Assembly: GCA_918026815.1 (NCBI GenBank) | Contig: CAKJVC010000107.1 | Coordinates: 372,001-436,000, forward strand | Direction: 5' to 3' | DNA: 64,000 nucleotides | From: Chalara sp. BL73 | Lineage: Eukaryota; Ascomycota; Leotiomycetes; Helotiales | In this document: in pieces, positions 10,787-22,066 of the stretch | Numbering within the stretch: the first letter of the stretch is position 1 | How the letters are laid out: every line of letters starts with the position of its first letter | Program-made: the position numbers and the translations under genes | Notes under the pieces: generated by a model | What the model was told of the DNA's origin: nothing | Database searches by the model: none | What the model saw: only the letters and a program-made list of their open reading frames with translations

Positions 10787-10884
10787 AATCCAGTTCCAGA
10801 ATCCAGAATCCAGATCCAGGAAAGCCAGATCCAGAAGCCGAAAGCCGGAAAGCCAGGAAGAGCCAGGTCCAGATCCAATCCAGG
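10787..10884. repeat. TCCAG-rich degenerate simple repeat
   Basis: About 100 bp built from variants of ATCCAG, AGCCAG and AAGCCGGA, almost free of thymine runs and strongly purine-skewed on the plus strand. It looks like an expanded and then diverged microsatellite. Confidence 0.75.
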
Positions 10885-12104
10885 ATAATATAGGATCGAT
10901 GATCCACAAGCCGTTCCACACTAGGCAGAATGCACGTGATGCAGTTACCTGGATTTCCAACGCTGCTGCGATTGAAGCGACAACACGTTGAATCACCTTT
11001 AAGCTTGCTCATGATGCAATACACCAAGCAAACTCTCCAGTGGTTGAATCTTCGCCCTTGCCGCCAAGAGCAACCGAAGCTCAACAGACAAGGTAGGCTA
11101 CGGGTAGAAGATCTCATCAACTATGGGACAATTGCACGACTATTAGAGCCGAACAGATTCAACGCTGCTATAAGAGAAAGCTTAGTATCACATAACGCTC
11201 AGCAAACAAGCACCGCTCCTCGAGGTAAAGACCCATGCTGTCAGTGCTCCCCGACCCGAAAGAACGGCGGAGGGACCCGAAAGCTGCACAGTGACTGTAT
11301 TCAGGAGGGGGAAGGTCAGTACAGGCAGAAGCGTGCACGTTCTTAAAGCCAAACGGTACAGTTTGATCGCAGGTAGTCGCGCTGGGTTCGGATCCGTCAG
11401 GTCTTTTCAGGCTTACGCTCTTGAACGCTATGACTTGCAGTGCTACAACGACGTCAGAATCATGATCTTGTTGACTATAGGGGCTTTTTACCTTGGTGCT
11501 TTGCTTCATCTTTGATTTACATCTTTGATTCGGAGAATTGTTCGAAGGAAGGAGAGAGAAATGACCGTGTTTGTTGTCCTGCTCGAGCCTTGACCCTGTT
11601 CCTAATTGTATGGTTGTTGAGAGTTGAAGAGAGAAGCTATGAGCAACAGTTAGCAATAAGGATCAAGAAGGATAATCAAGAAGAAGGATCAAGAGGGGGG
11701 ATCCGGCCTACTTATAGTTCTTGCGTTGCAGCCTTGCTGGCGCAGCCTTGCTACAGCTTCACCTTATCCACAAACTTGCATGATATTCGGAAGGAAACGA
11801 AGCTGTTCTTGATTCTAGCAGTTAGCAATATGAACGGGGAGCAGGGAACGACTTAGCTCTGCTTTATATTGACAGCTATGGAGTTGTGAAATCGAGAAAG
11901 GACTATAAAGTTGAATGAGCTTTGAAGATGGTTCGGAGAGAGGTCGTGATTCAAAGGTGAAGACGAAAGCCGATCAGGAGATCGATCTACGCAACGTCAA
12001 CGTATTGAAAGCGTTACAAAGGAGAGATACTCTTACATATTCAATTCTCTCATGCTGAATGCTTATTTGCTTCTATTACGCATGTCGATATGGTCGACGT
12101 ATAA

Positions 12105-12144
12105 GGGGTTGCATGAGGGTTTGTATGAGGGTTTGTATGAGGGG
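12105..12144. repeat. Short tandem repeat, 12-bp unit (GGTTTGTATGAG), about 3 copies
   Basis: The unit GGTTTGTATGAG occurs twice in tandem, preceded by a variant GGTTGCATGAG. It sits in non-coding DNA. Confidence 0.7.
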
Positions 12145-13325
12145 CCCGCTGTAGAGAAGAGGTTCGACCTGAAGGTGAAGAGTTAGAAATAGGTTCTCGC
12201 GAGCAAATCTAAGGAACTGGGAATCGAATAGAGGATTGATTAGATCCTCGAGGTACTTCTCTGAAAGAGATCGAGATCTCTAAAGGTCGTTTTAGTGTTG
12301 TTGTAAGGTTGTAGGTTGGAAAAGGATGAAGGAGGGGTTGTGGTGAGGTCGATATTTTATCGCTGGTAAGGCAAGTTGATATTCACCCTTGAGGGCTATG
12401 AAGAGGTTAGTCACGTGATGTAACGACATATAGCGCAAACGCTTGAAAAGAAGAGCTTGATCTAACTGATCATGAACGTCTATTACTTCAGTACTCGAGG
12501 CGAGTACGTATAAGAGAGGGGACGGTTGTAGTGAGGTTAGTTTCTCTCCTATGTCTAAATATCACGTGATGGGGTAAGTGGCCAGTCATGTGACTAGAGA
12601 AGCTTGCTTTCTGTATGGAAGCACATCACCAACCAATTGACAATATTATTCAACTACTAAACACAAAGGCTTCGGTATACCGGTGCACGGGCGGATATGT
12701 TACGTTTATGCTACGTTTTAGTATCGTGCTAGATCCTGTTCCTGTTCTTGTGCTTCAAGCTGCTACAGGCCAAATGCCACCGTAAAGTCCTTTGAGCGCA
12801 GCGAAGTACGGGGGTTTGGGGGCTGGCCCCCATATAAAAAGTGATATTTTAAGTGACTAATAAATCTATTCAATTGAGAACTACTGTGTGATTGTGATTG
12901 TGAAAGCAAGCTTTTCGGTCCATCGCGGGTTCTTACACAACCCGAGATCCCTAGTATAATTTGGGACTTGCATGCCATGGCCACTCGATCCCTCCATATA
13001 ACTTGCCAATAAGGGGCATTCGCCGCTCCATGGCCTATTGGAGGGTCCATGGTTCTGATTGCGGTCACGTTTCCTTCGAGAGCGAATGAGCCGAACGATT
13101 TTCGCTCGCCCGCGCGAGAGATACTTCAGCATGGGCCGGCGAAGAATAATTTAAAGTCCTAATAATAATTGAATAGAGAAGAGGGTCTGCCCGACAGGAG
13201 CTTGAAAATGAGGGGTTTCGACCTACAAATTTCTGCCAAGCCTAACATTATTCAATACTAGTATAGCGCAGTTACACAGAATTTGACTTGATTGGGCAGT
13301 TGTTCCTCTGTTGTTGTTGGAGTTT

Positions 13326-13346
13326 GTGGGGGCGGTAACCCCCCAC
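13326..13346. repeat. G/C-run hairpin
   Basis: GTGGGGG (13326-13332) faces CCCCCAC (13340-13346) with the palindrome GGTAACC inside. C-rich sequence follows directly (CTGTTTCCCCACCC). It could be the end of an old mobile element. Confidence 0.55.
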
Positions 13347-14735
13347 TGTTTCCCCACCCTAACCCAGGCTGCGTGAGGACCAATTGATACTCTCGCGGAT
13401 CCTCCAATTTAGTGCAAGGACTTATTGATCTCTAAAATCGAATACTGCACCCACGCAATATGAGATTTCAAATAGCCATACGTATCACGGCAAAATCTGC
13501 AATTTTACATTATACCATACTATACTATAGTATTATGTAACATGGTTAAAAGGGCCCAGGTTCTGGGCCTGTCACGTAATGGAATATAGAGTTCTCGGGA
13601 TTTCTGGGAGTCCCAGGCTCCAGCAACTCCAACACATCACATAAGTATATAAGTAGCTAAGTTTCTTGGGATAGGAGCTTCGTGCTCAAATACTTTAGTT
13701 ATCTGAATATAAATTATCTAGCTAGCTTTGTAACGTCTTCGCTTCCTCATGAGGCACCTTTGTTTAGTCTAATTTAATACACTGTACAACCAACGAGCCC
13801 CAATTTCTTTACAGAGCCGAAAATTACTCTGAACGCTACACAGCAGCTTTAAACTTTGAATATGGTTTAAAGTATATGCTTGAATAGCTAAAGATATTCG
13901 TCTATTTTTTTTAAAAAAAAAAAGAAAAGGATTGTACAAAAGTGGCATTGTCAAACTAAGTAAAAATATGTGTAAAAGTACGTGCTTCGCAGTTGAGGCG
14001 ATCAGCTGGCTTGTGGATTACGTTAACTTAACTATTATACGACGTGCGGGACGTTTTACACGAACCAAAATCATAAGTCGCTTTAATTCGAGGCACCGGC
14101 CAGCGTGACGGCCTCGCATGAATTTGTGCGCCACAGCAGACACAAGGCTGATGACGACTTCTAACATAGTAGCAAGGCCCTCAAGCTTGGGTATGACCTT
14201 TTGTAAGTATCAGGAGTGATAAGAGCTCGATGGTGGAGCTGTGGTGAAGGAACTCTGTTGCGATATAATCGGGGGGTGAAAGGGGTTCAGAGTGTTCAGG
14301 GGTAGCTACGGAATACGACTTATACAAAAATATGGGAGATATCGGTGTGCAGAGTTTGAGATGCTTGAATTCAAAGTACTCGTCATTTTTCTCGCTACAC
14401 TACGTAGGGAGGGACGTTACTCAACCCATTAGCTTAAATTTCTTCCCACAATCGTCCGCCTTCTGGCTTCCAAGTTTGTGTTGGTCAAGATGCGCTATGG
14501 CAAAAAGGCCAAGGTCATATCTAGGGCTTATTGAACAGTCTTTTAGCTTTCTTTTGATACTTTTATTTCTCAGTTATACACGGCCTAGTAGTTCTACAAT
14601 CCCAGGTATCCCATTATGCGACGCCCCAAACGCCATAACGCTCCATATACCCAGAGCGTGCAATCAATGCTCCGCTTGATGCACCTATTTATACCAATTC
14701 ATACATAAAACCTCGTGGGACAGTCATCAACACGT

Positions 14736-15452
14736 TTAGATAATCAGCCCGCCAAATGCGGCGGCCATCATGGCGGTCATGCCAAGAAGACCCCATTGGA
14801 TGGATCCTCTCGACTCGACACCAGCATTGCCGGTGGAGTTTGAGCTTGGCACGCTAACGGCAGAGGCTGGTCCAACAAATCCACCTTGCACGACCGTGGG
14901 AGCGACGGTCTCATTGACCTCAGCAGCAGCGGAGATGAATTGGGCGACGGTCTTAGATCCATCAGATCTACGTGATGTTAGAACGAGCTCCAGATTTGGG
15001 CGGGGGAAAACCTACGGAGGATTGATGACACCAACCATTCCACTTTGGCAGTGGCTTGGGAAGGCACAGTAATACCAAATTGGCTTGGTGTCGTTGATGG
15101 TGATGGCAAAAACGTTCGCGCCGGTCGACCCACTGGCGGTTGTTTGCCTGCCGCTGTAAAAGCCGGTGCCGTTTGCCAGGGGCTCACATGGCTCGGCGAA
15201 GGAGGACTGGGCAACGCTGTGGGTGTTTGGGTAGAAGACGAACTCGACGACCGTTCCTACGTCCGCCTTGATGCTGTTGGGCGAGAATACCAAGGTCTGG
15301 GGCGAGCCGACTAGGACAGTCTGAATGCCGTTTGTGGCTGATGCTGTTGTTGAGGCTGCCGCTGCTGCAGTGCTGCTTGATGAACCGGAGCTACCTCCAT
15401 ACTGAGCTAGGACGGCGGGTAAAAGAGAGACGAGTAATGTGTAGGTATACAT
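14736..15452 (-). CDS. Secreted cupredoxin-like serine-rich protein (222 aa, two exons)
   Basis: Exon 1 is 15016-15452 and exon 2 is 14736-14967, separated by a 48-bp intron (GTAGGT donor, phase 2). Residues 1-16 are a signal peptide (MYTYTLLVSLLPAVLA). A Ser/Ala-rich linker follows, and then a plastocyanin-like domain at about 43-146 with candidate copper ligands His78 (NTHSV), Cys129, His134 and Met139 (CAFPSHCQSGM). Cys89 and Cys135 could form the disulfide. The second exon adds a low-complexity tail ending in a hydrophobic stretch after small residues, which suggests a GPI anchor. This is the architecture of fungal extracellular serine-rich cupredoxins found at cell walls and in infection structures. 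Whether it binds copper in vivo is unknown. Confidence 0.88.
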
Positions 15453-15564
15453 GTTGGAGCTGAACGTTTGTCTATGAGAAGATTGTTTGAGAGAATTAGG
15501 CGGATGTTGGTTGAGAGCTGAGGCAGTTTGAGTGAATTGATGATACAGGCAGAGCAGAAACGAG

Positions 15565-15578
15565 TCTATTTAATATTC
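15565..15578 (-). promoter_or_regulatory. TATA-like element upstream of the cupredoxin gene
   Basis: On the minus strand GAATATTAAATAGA lies about 115-125 bp upstream of the ATG at 15452. It is plausible as a core promoter, on position and composition only. Confidence 0.35.
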
Positions 15579-18098
15579 TCAGTTGCAGCACCCTAAGTGA
15601 CCTCTTTCTGAGCCGGTCGCCGTGGCGGTCGGAGATCCAGGACATGAAACTCAGAGAAGAAACAGTGCCCCTGCCAATAGTAATTGAATGAAAGGGTAGC
15701 CTGCTCTGAAAGCGCCTAAGCAAGCATCGTGAGATCTGACACCTCGAGAAATACCGCAAGGTTCCTCCAATGATAACGAATGATCACTGCCGAGTCTGTT
15801 TCTCCAGATTTAAGTGTGAGGCTTTTGGTGAGCAATCTTCAGGATCGCTCGGGTACCGGAAAGCACTCCTTTATTTTAGGTTCACTAGCCGGCGCTCAGG
15901 CTTGGCAAAGAAACACTCTCCTTGGCCGACCGTGAAAATGTTCCAAGGATAATTATTCAACAAGTGAGTTTTCTTGATCGCTCAAAAAGAGATCTGATGG
16001 AATTTAATATGTACCTTCTGCTGTGTCATGATTAGTCTGAACTGAGTATTTCCATTCATCGCAATTTTCAGATGGTAGCACTATAGCTGAACTTTATCAT
16101 CAGCAATGTCAACCGGCCATACCATCAGCCGGTACCTGCATGAGAAGAAATCTCCCGCGCTATCTCCCCAAGTTTCAGCGGCTAAAAGGGTCCAAACATC
16201 TGAGCTTTGTTTCGAAGATTCGTTTTTGTTACAGTTTGGGTTTGAGCTCCTGGGTGATCCGCGTTTAATGTTTGAGATTGCCCCTGAACTTAGCGAATGA
16301 ACATCCTTGGCGCTCAGCCACAGCGCTTGGGCATACTGTCACGTGCTAAATGTGGCGACACACCTCGACATCACTCTTCTACAAGAATTTAGCCAACCAT
16401 AAGGCTTGTAAATCTAATCTAGCGGGGCAGAGTGCATTGATACAGGAGACCACAATCCGAGGGTAGAGGCGAACTTATATATCAGGCTTGTCAGTGCTCC
16501 CGACTTTTCCGTCCCTCATTACTTTCCTGATTAATATTAGCTGCCAACGCAACGACATCAATGTTTCGGTGACAAACTTCTCCGTCTTCTGGACACCCTT
16601 GATACCGTTCTTGGGCAATTCGAGAAACGATAAAAGCGCCTTAGATGTACCGTCCACATAAGCCTCTTCTAGCCATCACGAAGGGCAAATAACCGCTTCC
16701 CGATTCGCTCCAATCATTTTTTTGGTGATTGTGCTCATAAGCGCCACGGACTTAGAGCGACGAATTTCCCATTGAGAAGAGATTGTTGACCAAACATGTT
16801 ACAATGCTTATCTAAATGTTCGAGCTCGCGGCAACAGCCAGATCTCGGAAAAAGAACTTTCTGCTCCTATCTTTCGGGTCCCATTTGTGGGTGAGGCGAC
16901 AGCTATACCCGTGGCTCTCGGATCTTATACTCCTCATGTGGTCGTGGAAGGGCCCGATATATCTTATGAGAACTCCCTTCTTTCTTCATCTTGCTAAGGG
17001 TTAGCTGAAGCAGAAGGCATGAGCTTGGGATTCCCCTTTGAGCCTAATGGACACACGCCAGTGCGTAGTAGTATTCTTGTGTTATATTTATTTGTTGTCG
17101 AGAGATCCATTTAATGCTAAGAAATGGCTATAGGTACCCCTGAGCTGTGTCTCTATGTGTACGTCAATGCATCGATGGTTCATGTGAGTCCTCAGACTAA
17201 GTGGTCTCGACAACATCGCCGTCATAACAGGGGGTAAAAAAATGTTTACTTATTAATTGTTTTCTTTTGACATCAATCTGTCCGGTTCGATATTGAATTC
17301 TTGTACTATCAGATAGGTCTTACATCGACCTCTGTGCTGAATCAGTTATCGACGCTACTTAGAGCTCAACGAGTTTCTATGAGGGGCAGATTCGAAAGAT
17401 ACATCACAGGTAGTGCATTAGTGCTTGAAAACAACATTTGGATTTTCATTGCGAGTCTATGCATAGAATTTGCATCCTTCCATCATCGTTATTATGCCTC
17501 GAGCCTTCAACCCTCGTCCATTTATCCTCTCAGCGGAAACATGTTCTACATCAAACCAGATATTACTCCCATCTAGCTCACGAGAAGTTGAATGCGAGAG
17601 CAGGGGTACAATTGGAGGTTCTATCTTTTTACACGAGAATTCAGAGCTTTAGCTTCGCCATTTGGCTACTGACGCCTCTAGCCCCGGGAAGGCAGCTCTG
17701 CAAGAGGCACACTATATACGGTTAGCACAACAAACCAAGAGCCCTACGTTAGTTGGTGACCGTCCGCTCCAATGATCACGTTACTCCTTCAGCCCCGCGC
17801 TACACCCGATGTTCTCACGAAGGCGTGCCTCTTGTGCACACTGTGCTAGGATCACATCCTTGCAAGTCAGGCAGCAGAAACCGGAGACTGATGAAAAGCA
17901 AGTGATTCTCCCAACCATTCCCTTTCCTTTACCTCCAAGGCATGGAAATCACAGGGGCCAACCCGTGATATGGCCGGCAGGTAAAGGGGGGATGATGGTT
18001 GATAGGAAAGCGACTGCCGTCATCCACTTACCTATATCCTGTCGTGGTGTAACGACTTACAAACCAGATCCTCCCCGAATAACCAAAGACACGTTGAT
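15579..18098. other. Intergenic stretch without recognised genes
   Basis: Frames such as 16106-16300, 16816-17004, 17301-17576 and 17809-18162 (plus) are short, carry no domain I recognise and lack supporting splice or promoter signals. I see nothing else I can support here. Confidence 0.4.
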
Positions 18099-18583
18099 GC
18101 GGGACCGTTTCCCAAGCGGAACCGCGAATGAGTGTGAAGTGTGTCGAATGAATGTGGTGTAATGAATGAAGGTTGACGAATGAATGTGATGTAATGAATA
18201 GAAGAAACCCTTGCCCAAGGGGTTTGATGAAAAGAATGTTGAATAGCGAATGAAAATAAGGAGCCGGAAGAATATTGTTAAATAACAATATGCTGAACGA
18301 ATGTAGAGCAACGAATGAAGATCGCTGAAAGTGGTGACAGATCCTTGCCCAAGGGACCTGTCGAGAGAACATGGCGTAAAGAACGGCTGATGAATGAGTG
18401 TTGAGAAAAGAACGAAAATTGCTAGAAGCAGAGGCCAATCCTTGCCCAAAGGATCGGTAAGAGAGCGTGAGATAAAGAACGACTGATAGAAATATGATGA
18501 AAACGAATGATGGATACCGGAACAAAAGAAAGTAGAATGTCGGAAACGAAAGGCGAAAGCTCAGATCTTGCCCAAGGATCTGA
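18099..18583. repeat. Array of five related hairpins with conserved TTGCCCAA core
   Basis: Hairpins lie at 18099-18125, 18205-18225, 18336-18362, 18435-18457 and 18561-18583. The last four share the exact core TTGCCCAA. The first has TTTCCCAA. In each, TT pairs with AA around a 4-base loop, a single unpaired purine follows the AA, and then a stem of 6 to 9 pairs continues. The stems differ in sequence but keep pairing: AAACCC/GGGTTT, GACAG with TCC against GGA with CTGTC, CC with ATCC against GGAT with GG, and TCAGATC/GATCTGA. Loop spacings are about 103, 134, 97 and 126 bp. These are not all multiples of three, so a repeated peptide is unlikely. The array lies 3' of the 406-aa minus-strand gene, in DNA rich in AACGAATG-like words. 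Confidence 0.75.
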
Positions 18584-18849
18584 CAGCTAACGATGACCGG
18601 GTAACGAACGTGAGGATAAAGAAATTCTGAAAATGATGATGAATAACGAATGTGAGGTAGCGAACGGATTGCAATAATGATGGAGGATCGTGAGGAATTG
18701 GAAAAGACAGTGTTGTAGCGAACGGAAGTTTGTGATGAAGGAGAGTGAGGAAACCGGAAATGACAGTGGAATAGTGAGCGGAAGTTGTTAAGGTGATGAG
18801 GATCGTCATCGAAAAGTTGGTAAAGACTGGGAGAGAAAGAGCTAGATGA
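18584..18849. other. Low-complexity region between hairpin array and gene end
   Basis: Purine-rich DNA on the plus strand with repeated words of the type AGCGAACGGA and GAGGAT. It probably contains the 3' UTR of the minus-strand gene ending at 18850. A small separate hairpin (GATGAGGATCGTCATC) lies around 18796-18811. No open frame of interest. Confidence 0.4.
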
Positions 18850-20276
18850 CTATTCATGAGAATAGCCGATCTGAAGGTCAAACTCAGGATAACGATCGGG
18901 ATAGCGAGCGTAGAGCCAAGCCAAGCGGGCACACTGGGCAAGGCGTTCTAGCTCACAATAGGGATTGTGGGCATGAAGGCCGACGCAGACATCGAGATCA
19001 TCATTGCCGCCGTCATAGTCGAGTTGAGGAGCATACCACATTCTTCTGACGGGGTCTGAAAGACAGCCGTCGCAGAAAGTAGTAGCTCTGTTGGTCTCGT
19101 AGTGTGTAACACCATGAGTACCAACATTGGCGATCTCAACACAAGACCGACAGCGGGGCAGCAATGATGATTCTCGGATGTCCCTCGGGTCCGTCTCCTC
19201 GGGTGGCCAACGAATCTGGAACTTGTCACCAACCATGCGATACTCTCCTTTTTGACGGCCCATCTCCGGCGGACGGATGTCAGCATCGGAGATGGGAAGG
19301 AAAGTATCGGCTGGATCCTCAGAATCGAAGGCACGGATCCCGTGGAGATTCCAACCCCCATACTCCTTGAAGCTGACGGTCTTTGCAAGCAAAGGACGCG
19401 TTGACGACTTCAGGCAGGAGCGAAGGGCCGGGGTAGCGGCTCGGCGCGTCTTCCGAATCGTGAGGCCGGCGAGCTGGAAGTCAACCTGGGCTAGATCGAC
19501 AACCGTAGACTCAGGAGCCTTCTTCACGACGCAGAGAGGAACGACAGCGACCAAGGGGCTGACCTTTCTGGACACCGGAGGCGAAGGTCGAGGGGAAGGA
19601 GATGGCGAACCTCGGATTCTTGCAACATGAACCTCGATTGCCTTCTCGCTGCGCGATGCAGACGAGGAAGTCGCCATCGAGGTGTTGCTCTATCCAACGA
19701 GTCAGCACGATGAAAACCTGGGGCTTTCAACAGGATCGACAATCACAATGGTTTTGACTTACCGAATCGCTCGGAACGCGAGAGACTGGACGTGAGACAG
19801 GTCTTGACTGGGCAGGTCTTGACGCTTGTCTCGCAAAAGCAGAGGCCGTCTTGAAAGTCGCCTGGGCTTGGCGCGTCTTTCGAATCTAAACGTGCCAAGT
19901 CAGCATTGTGTCCAGAACATGTGACCTGTACAACCCGACCGCTCCATCCCGCCATCAACAGAATTTGCCATGCGAAGATGATAGAATGAGGGAAACCACA
20001 GAAAAGGGGAGATCTTACACGTTCAACATGCTTAAGAATGGAGTCTTCAGTCCTGGTGGGCACAGGAACTGAGACTTGAGGGGTGATGATGGGTTGGAAA
20101 TGAGAGGACGACTTGACCGCTGAGAAGGCGGCAGTCTGTTGGCGCCTGGAAGGCACCGGGATTTTTGAAACGAACGGCCTGCTCGATGGCTGGTGAGCAG
20201 AAGTTGAGGATTGAGATGACAGGGTGGCTAGACCTGACAGAGCTCGGTTGAACTTTGAGAAATACCAAGAAGACAT
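18850..20276 (-). CDS. Conserved-looking fungal protein of unknown function (406 aa, three exons)
   Basis: Exons are 20019-20276, 19763-19885 and 18850-19689, joined in phase 0 across introns with GTAAGA and GTAAGT donors and TAG acceptors. The N-terminal third is Ser/Pro/Arg-rich and probably disordered. The segment RSCLKSS is basic. The C-terminal part (about 230-406) is ordered, with a C-x2-C pair (RCRSC) and a second pair (CDGC) 29 residues on, a possible zinc ribbon, and then a Tyr/Cys-rich region (WYAPQLDYDGG). I do not recognise a named family. Without splicing it appears as three unrelated frames. The downstream flank carries the hairpin array, which could lie in its 3' UTR or in a separate transcript. 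Confidence 0.72.
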
Positions 20277-21371
20277 ATCTGCAAAGCTGGAGAAGAAAAG
20301 AAAGAGGGAAAAGGGGAGGGAGCCGGCATTATATACTGATGAGTCACTACGGAGTGCGAATCATATATTTCATGTTGATATAAAGTTCTAGATGGTCTTG
20401 CAGACCAAATGGAGTTCGTTCTATCTAGCGTTATAACGAAGAACTTGGCCCGTTTACTTATTAATGTGTATCTCCCCCTTATGCTAAGCAAGAGCATTAA
20501 GCGATTGTTGACAGCGGTGGATCATCCAGCTGAAGCGTCTAGCACATCACTAGTTTTTAGCCTGGTCATACATCTAATAGGTTAGCCTTCGTAGAATAAG
20601 CTCCTTGCAGATCAAAGGCCGATTTTTTTTTCTTAAATTACTCAACAGATATGCCCAGTGTCGCTCTTGCCGCCACAAAGCTTTCAGTCCTCGCAGTCTC
20701 GTTAACTACCTGACTACAAATAGTAAGTTGATCCCCAAGTTTGTGGATGCTTTAATTTAGGATAGAACGTAGCCGCGCATCAAATAACTTAGAAGATACA
20801 ACATCTTGCTGAGACGCGAATGTTCCTCCAGGATCCAGCACAAATTTCAAGTTCGAGAAACGCTAAAGGAAACTATCAAAAACTCTAAAACGATTTCTGT
20901 TGACAGTTGATTTTAGCTTGCTATATTTATACTCTGGCTAACTAACTTAGCCCAGAATGCGCCAGGCAATCATGACTCAGATGACTCTAATGTTTTCACG
21001 CCGTTTCACAAAACCTACGAAATTGCTTCGTACCTATCCTAAAGCATCAGAGGTTGTAATTTGCCTTACAGACAAAAGTAGTGATTTAGATCACGAAGTG
21101 ATAGTAATTACTAAATTTACAAGGAGAATCTCAACATCTTGAATGCATTGAGGGATACGCTCATCAAATGTATCCATGATGATGAGAAAGCTTTCACAAT
21201 TTAGAGACAGGCCTCTAAAACTTCAACAGCAGAAACATCGTGTCCTTCACCTTTCCTTCCCCTTTGTCACAGCGAGGGAAAAGCGCCAATACAAGGTCGA
21301 GCAGCTACGGAAAATCAAAAAGGCTTGTGATGCATGTTCCCCATCGCGATATACCAAGTCCAATCTTTTTC
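20277..21371. other. Intergenic region, promoter side of the 406-aa gene
   Basis: No gene recognised. The minus-strand frame 20228-20497 overlaps the promoter and has no domain. A T-run lies near 20623. Nothing else stands out. Confidence 0.4.
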
Positions 21372-21650
21372 CTACGCGCTTAGATCCCGCCAATCCGGAT
21401 GCCTCTCCCGCATATGTCTTCTAAACCAATTCTCTGTTCGGTATCCCGGATGCTCTCCTCTCGGACATCCAGGAACAGGACAAAAAAATACCTTGCCGAG
21501 GTGCGTGATGGTCATGTGGCGGTTGAGGATCGAGCGGCGCACAAACGTTCTTTGGCAAATTCTGCATCGATGAAATGGAGGATTGGTAGGATTTTGAGGC
21601 GCAGAGCCTCTGGGACGCAGGGGCGTTATTGGGGGGTTGTTGGTTGGCAT
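21372..21650 (-). CDS. Small C2H2 zinc-finger protein (92 aa)
   Basis: A single-exon frame with ATG at 21650. Finger 1 is C29-x2-C32-x12-H45-x4-H50 (CRIC...HMTITH). Finger 2 is C57-x4-C62-x16-H79-x4-H84, with a longer finger core than usual. Two fingers in 92 residues with a proline-rich N-terminus suggest a small DNA- or RNA-binding protein. Upstream, a minus-strand frame at 21704-22012 (102 codons) could be an extra 5' exon, but I found no splice pair joining them. It could also be a fragment of a longer regulator. Confidence 0.6.
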   Translation of the reverse strand: MPTNNPPITPLRPRGSAPQNPTNPPFHRCRICQRTFVRRSILNRHMTITHLGKVFFCPVPGCPRGEHPGYRTENWFRRHMRERHPDWRDLSA

Positions 21651-22066
21651 CGGCGCGGTCTACCTTTGGTTAATAGCGAGCGCAAAATAGGGTTCAAGGA
21701 CAGCTAACAGCATACAGTGAGATAAAGTACCCTAGGGGATACCAGTGTGGGTTTATTTGAACTATGGCAATATTCTTGATTTCGGTATTGAAGTTTTGGA
21801 CTTGGGGCTAGGTTTGGCATGAGCGATTTGTGTACATCTGGCGCATGTATACATAAATAGAAGGTGTATTTTGGTCGAGACTTCCATCGTGAAGGTTCGC
21901 AGCCGATATCAAGGATTGCCGAGAGGGAGTGCCGAGGGATGGAATATGTATCAACATGGCCGTGAAAATCAAAATTAATGACGGCGTAGCAGCGTTCGTT
22001 TCTACTGGTCATTTTTAGACGTGCGCAGCAACTGAATTAGGAACTTTCTATAACCATAAGACCGTA

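Larger units (their letters stand above)
9484..14735. other. 5.2-kb gene-poor, repeat-bearing region
   Basis: No gene is recognised on either strand. Several open frames of 60-160 codons exist (for example 11168-11656 minus and 10930-11346 plus), but none has a recognisable domain, good start context or consistent splice sites. The stretch contains a TCCAG-rich repeat (10787-10884), a short tandem repeat (12105-12144) and a G/C-run hairpin (13326-13346), listed separately. Parts around 9550-9860 and 11600-12500 have the look of old retrotransposon or LTR debris, but I could not define ends or target duplications. Confidence 0.4.

Noticed and set aside
16816..17004. Plus-strand frame with WSWKGPIY, reminiscent of HET protein C-termini
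   Set aside because: Too short and without any other HET landmark; likely chance similarity.
18028..18525. 165-codon minus-strand frame across the hairpin array, with repeated LGQG-like words
   Set aside because: The LGQG words fall in different frames from copy to copy because spacings are not all multiples of three, so they come from the DNA-level hairpins and not from a repeat protein.
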